NCBI GenBank assembly: GCA_012728295.1 | Contig: JAAYFJ010000057.1 | Coordinates: 45,237 to 109,236 of the forward strand | Direction: 5' to 3' | Origin: Tissierellia bacterium | Lineage (GTDB): Bacteria > Bacillota > Clostridia > Tissierellales > Peptoniphilaceae | DNA length: 64,000 bases | In this document: piece after piece, positions 62,989 to 64,000 of the stretch | How positions within the stretch are numbered: position 1 is the first letter of the stretch | Layout of the letters: the number at the start of each line of letters is the position of its first letter | Translations under genes and position numbers: made by a program | The notes under the pieces: generated by a model | Database searches by the model: none | Told to the model about the DNA's origin: nothing | Seen by the model: the letters and a program-made list of their open reading frames with translations, nothing else

Positions 62989-63656
62989 TCCTGCAACATG
63001 AAGCTTGGAATTTTGAAATAGATTTAGAAGGAATAAATACTATAGTAGTTGAGAACCCGAAACTATTTAGAACTATCTTAAACGACCTTAACGCGCAAAC
63101 TTCCGGGTGGGAGGGAGGTTTTTCTTTGTATGAGGATTTAAAGGAAAAGTCTATAAAAAAAGAGATAATACTAATTCAATCACCCTATATTGCGTCGATT
63201 AACGAACGAAAGATAATTGGCAAATTACATGAGGAAATAAAAAATGACATATTGTCAGGAGAATTTGAAAAGTTCAGGCAGTTAGAGTCAGAAATACTGA
63301 AATTTGCCGATGAAATGACCTTTAATAATAGTATTGAGTTAGAAATCGGAAACAGCATAGAAATTGTAGATTTACTAAAAATAGCAGGAGTTAAATTTAG
63401 AGAAGAAATTGGAAATGTAGATATTATTGATAAAATGGCACAATATGCTATAATCATGCAACAGTTTATCAACCCTACAGCCCAGTCGTATACTAATATT
63501 AAGGGAATGTTTATGGAAGATGAATGGGAAGATTTTATTAAAGAGCTGAGAATTAACAGGGTAAATCTATTATTATTTGAAAATCATCATACATATGGTG
63601 AAAAAGAAGGAGAAAAGATATATACTATAGATATGGATTATTGCGAAATATATTAA
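62985..63656 (+). CDS. csn2: CRISPR-associated protein Csn2 (type II-A)
   Basis: Csn2 is a tetrameric, Ca2+-dependent ring that slides on double-stranded DNA ends during spacer acquisition; its presence defines subtype II-A. The 223 residues match the short Csn2 form: 'EGINTIVVENPKLFRTILNDL' near the start and 'KFADEMTFNNSIELEIGNSIEIVDLLKIAGV' in the helical part. GTG 62985 overlaps the cas2 stop. It is the last cas gene, 106 bases before the first repeat. Confidence 0.9.
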   Translation: MILQHEAWNFEIDLEGINTIVVENPKLFRTILNDLNAQTSGWEGGFSLYEDLKEKSIKKEIILIQSPYIASINERKIIGKLHEEIKNDILSGEFEKFRQLESEILKFADEMTFNNSIELEIGNSIEIVDLLKIAGVKFREEIGNVDIIDKMAQYAIIMQQFINPTAQSYTNIKGMFMEDEWEDFIKELRINRVNLLLFENHHTYGEKEGEKIYTIDMDYCEIY

Positions 63657-63762
63657 TTATCCAAATAACCAAAAGGATTACCAATGTTTGTAGTGGGCAT
63701 GCTTTTAGCGCTTTCAAAGAAACTTCAGAATAATTAAGAACGATGATGTTTTGAGATTTGAG
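63657..63762 (+). promoter_or_regulatory. CRISPR leader with ATTTGAG anchoring sequence
   Basis: This is the AT-rich 106-base stretch between csn2 and the first repeat. It ends in ATTTGAG (63756-63762), directly against the repeat start. The same seven bases at the leader end are the leader-anchoring sequence needed for polarised spacer insertion in streptococcal type II-A arrays. No terminator after csn2 is evident, and no strong promoter was seen, so array transcription may start from csn2 readthrough or from within the leader. Confidence 0.75.
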
Positions 63763-64000
63763 GTTTGAGAGTAGTGTAATTACTTATGGTTATTAAACTA
63801 TGATGTATTATCTCCAACCGTTGAATAGTTTGAGAGTAGTGTAATTACTTATGGTTATTAAACTTCTTTTTCTAAAAGTTCAGCTAAAGGCTTTGTTTGA
63901 GAGTAGTGTAATTACTTATGGTTATTAAACTGAATCATCAACTCGTCTAGTTGTTTCCCAGTTTGAGAGTAGTGTAATTACTTATGGTTATTAAACTGAA
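63763..64000 (+). CRISPR. CRISPR array, four repeats visible, continues beyond the window
   Basis: The 36-base repeat begins GTTTGAGAGTAGTGTAATTA and ends ATTAAAC. Copies lie at 63763-63798, 63828-63863, 63895-63930 and 63961-63996 and are identical. The three complete spacers are 29, 31 and 30 bases long (63799-63827, 63864-63894, 63931-63960). The base after each of the four repeats is T, so the repeat could be counted as 37. The array orientation (repeat starting GTTTGAGAG, leader on the left) matches transcription away from the cas genes. The fourth spacer is cut by the window end. Spacer sources cannot be determined here. Confidence 0.97.

Overview
The window is AT-rich DNA from a spore-forming, fermentative member of the Clostridia (Bacillota). 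The evidence is pro-sigma-K regulator BofA, SpoVG, a Bacillus-type long SRP RNA, sigma-54, Na+-coupled amino-acid carriers, a CoA-transferase and, most tellingly, a selenocysteine-type peroxiredoxin with a bacterial SECIS-like hairpin. Sec-decoding, peptide/amino-acid-fermenting Clostridia (Peptostreptococcales/Tissierellales-like) fit best. The genus cannot be fixed from the sequence.

Layout. 1-3.5 kb: end of a two-component system, then a decayed Mef-like MFS drug-efflux gene behind an intact-looking attenuator leader, bracketed by two copies of a ~51-bp palindromic repeat. 3.6-8.4 kb: PadR/DUF2812 pair and a TroA-type Zn/Mn ABC importer whose last permease carries a winged-helix-like tail. 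8.4-16 kb: gamma-glutamyltransferase-like enzyme, pncB, a decayed inverted-repeat element and a pstSCAB phosphate importer (pstS frameshifted). 16-25.6 kb: NSS transporter, nitroreductase, cstA with an in-frame TGA, and a giant coiled-coil FtsX-type ABC exporter. 25.8-31 kb: tRNA-Ser, SRP RNA, CoA-transferase, GNAT-HAD fusion, zinc-ribbon membrane protein, selenoprotein peroxiredoxin, tRNA-Thr. 31-44 kb: VCBS/DUF3160 pair, GntR(YtrA)-ABC exporter operon (ATPase frameshifted), LysE, rpoN, M18 aminopeptidase, tRNA-Val, bofA, patB, phosphopantetheinyl transferase. 44-57.5 kb: T-box-controlled (probably tyrosine) NSS carrier, spoVG, a murC-alr-glmU-prs-pth housekeeping run, a PadR-DUF1700-DUF4097 envelope-stress-type operon, recD2 and comFC.

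57.5 kb to the end is a type II-A CRISPR-Cas locus: predicted tracrRNA (antisense, upstream), cas9, cas1, cas2, csn2, a leader ending in ATTTGAG and the first four repeats of an array that runs off the window. Cas9 keeps all nuclease residues, and tracrRNA and repeats match each other, so interference looks intact. cas1 has an amber codon at position 48 while keeping its catalytic residues, so spacer acquisition may be lost.

A theme of the window is single-base lesions in otherwise well-kept genes: pstS, the YtrA-type ATPase, cas1, perhaps cstA, and one acceptor-stem mismatch in each of two tRNAs. These are either sequence errors or real decay. The TGA in the peroxiredoxin is different: it lies exactly at the peroxidatic cysteine and has a hairpin at the right distance.
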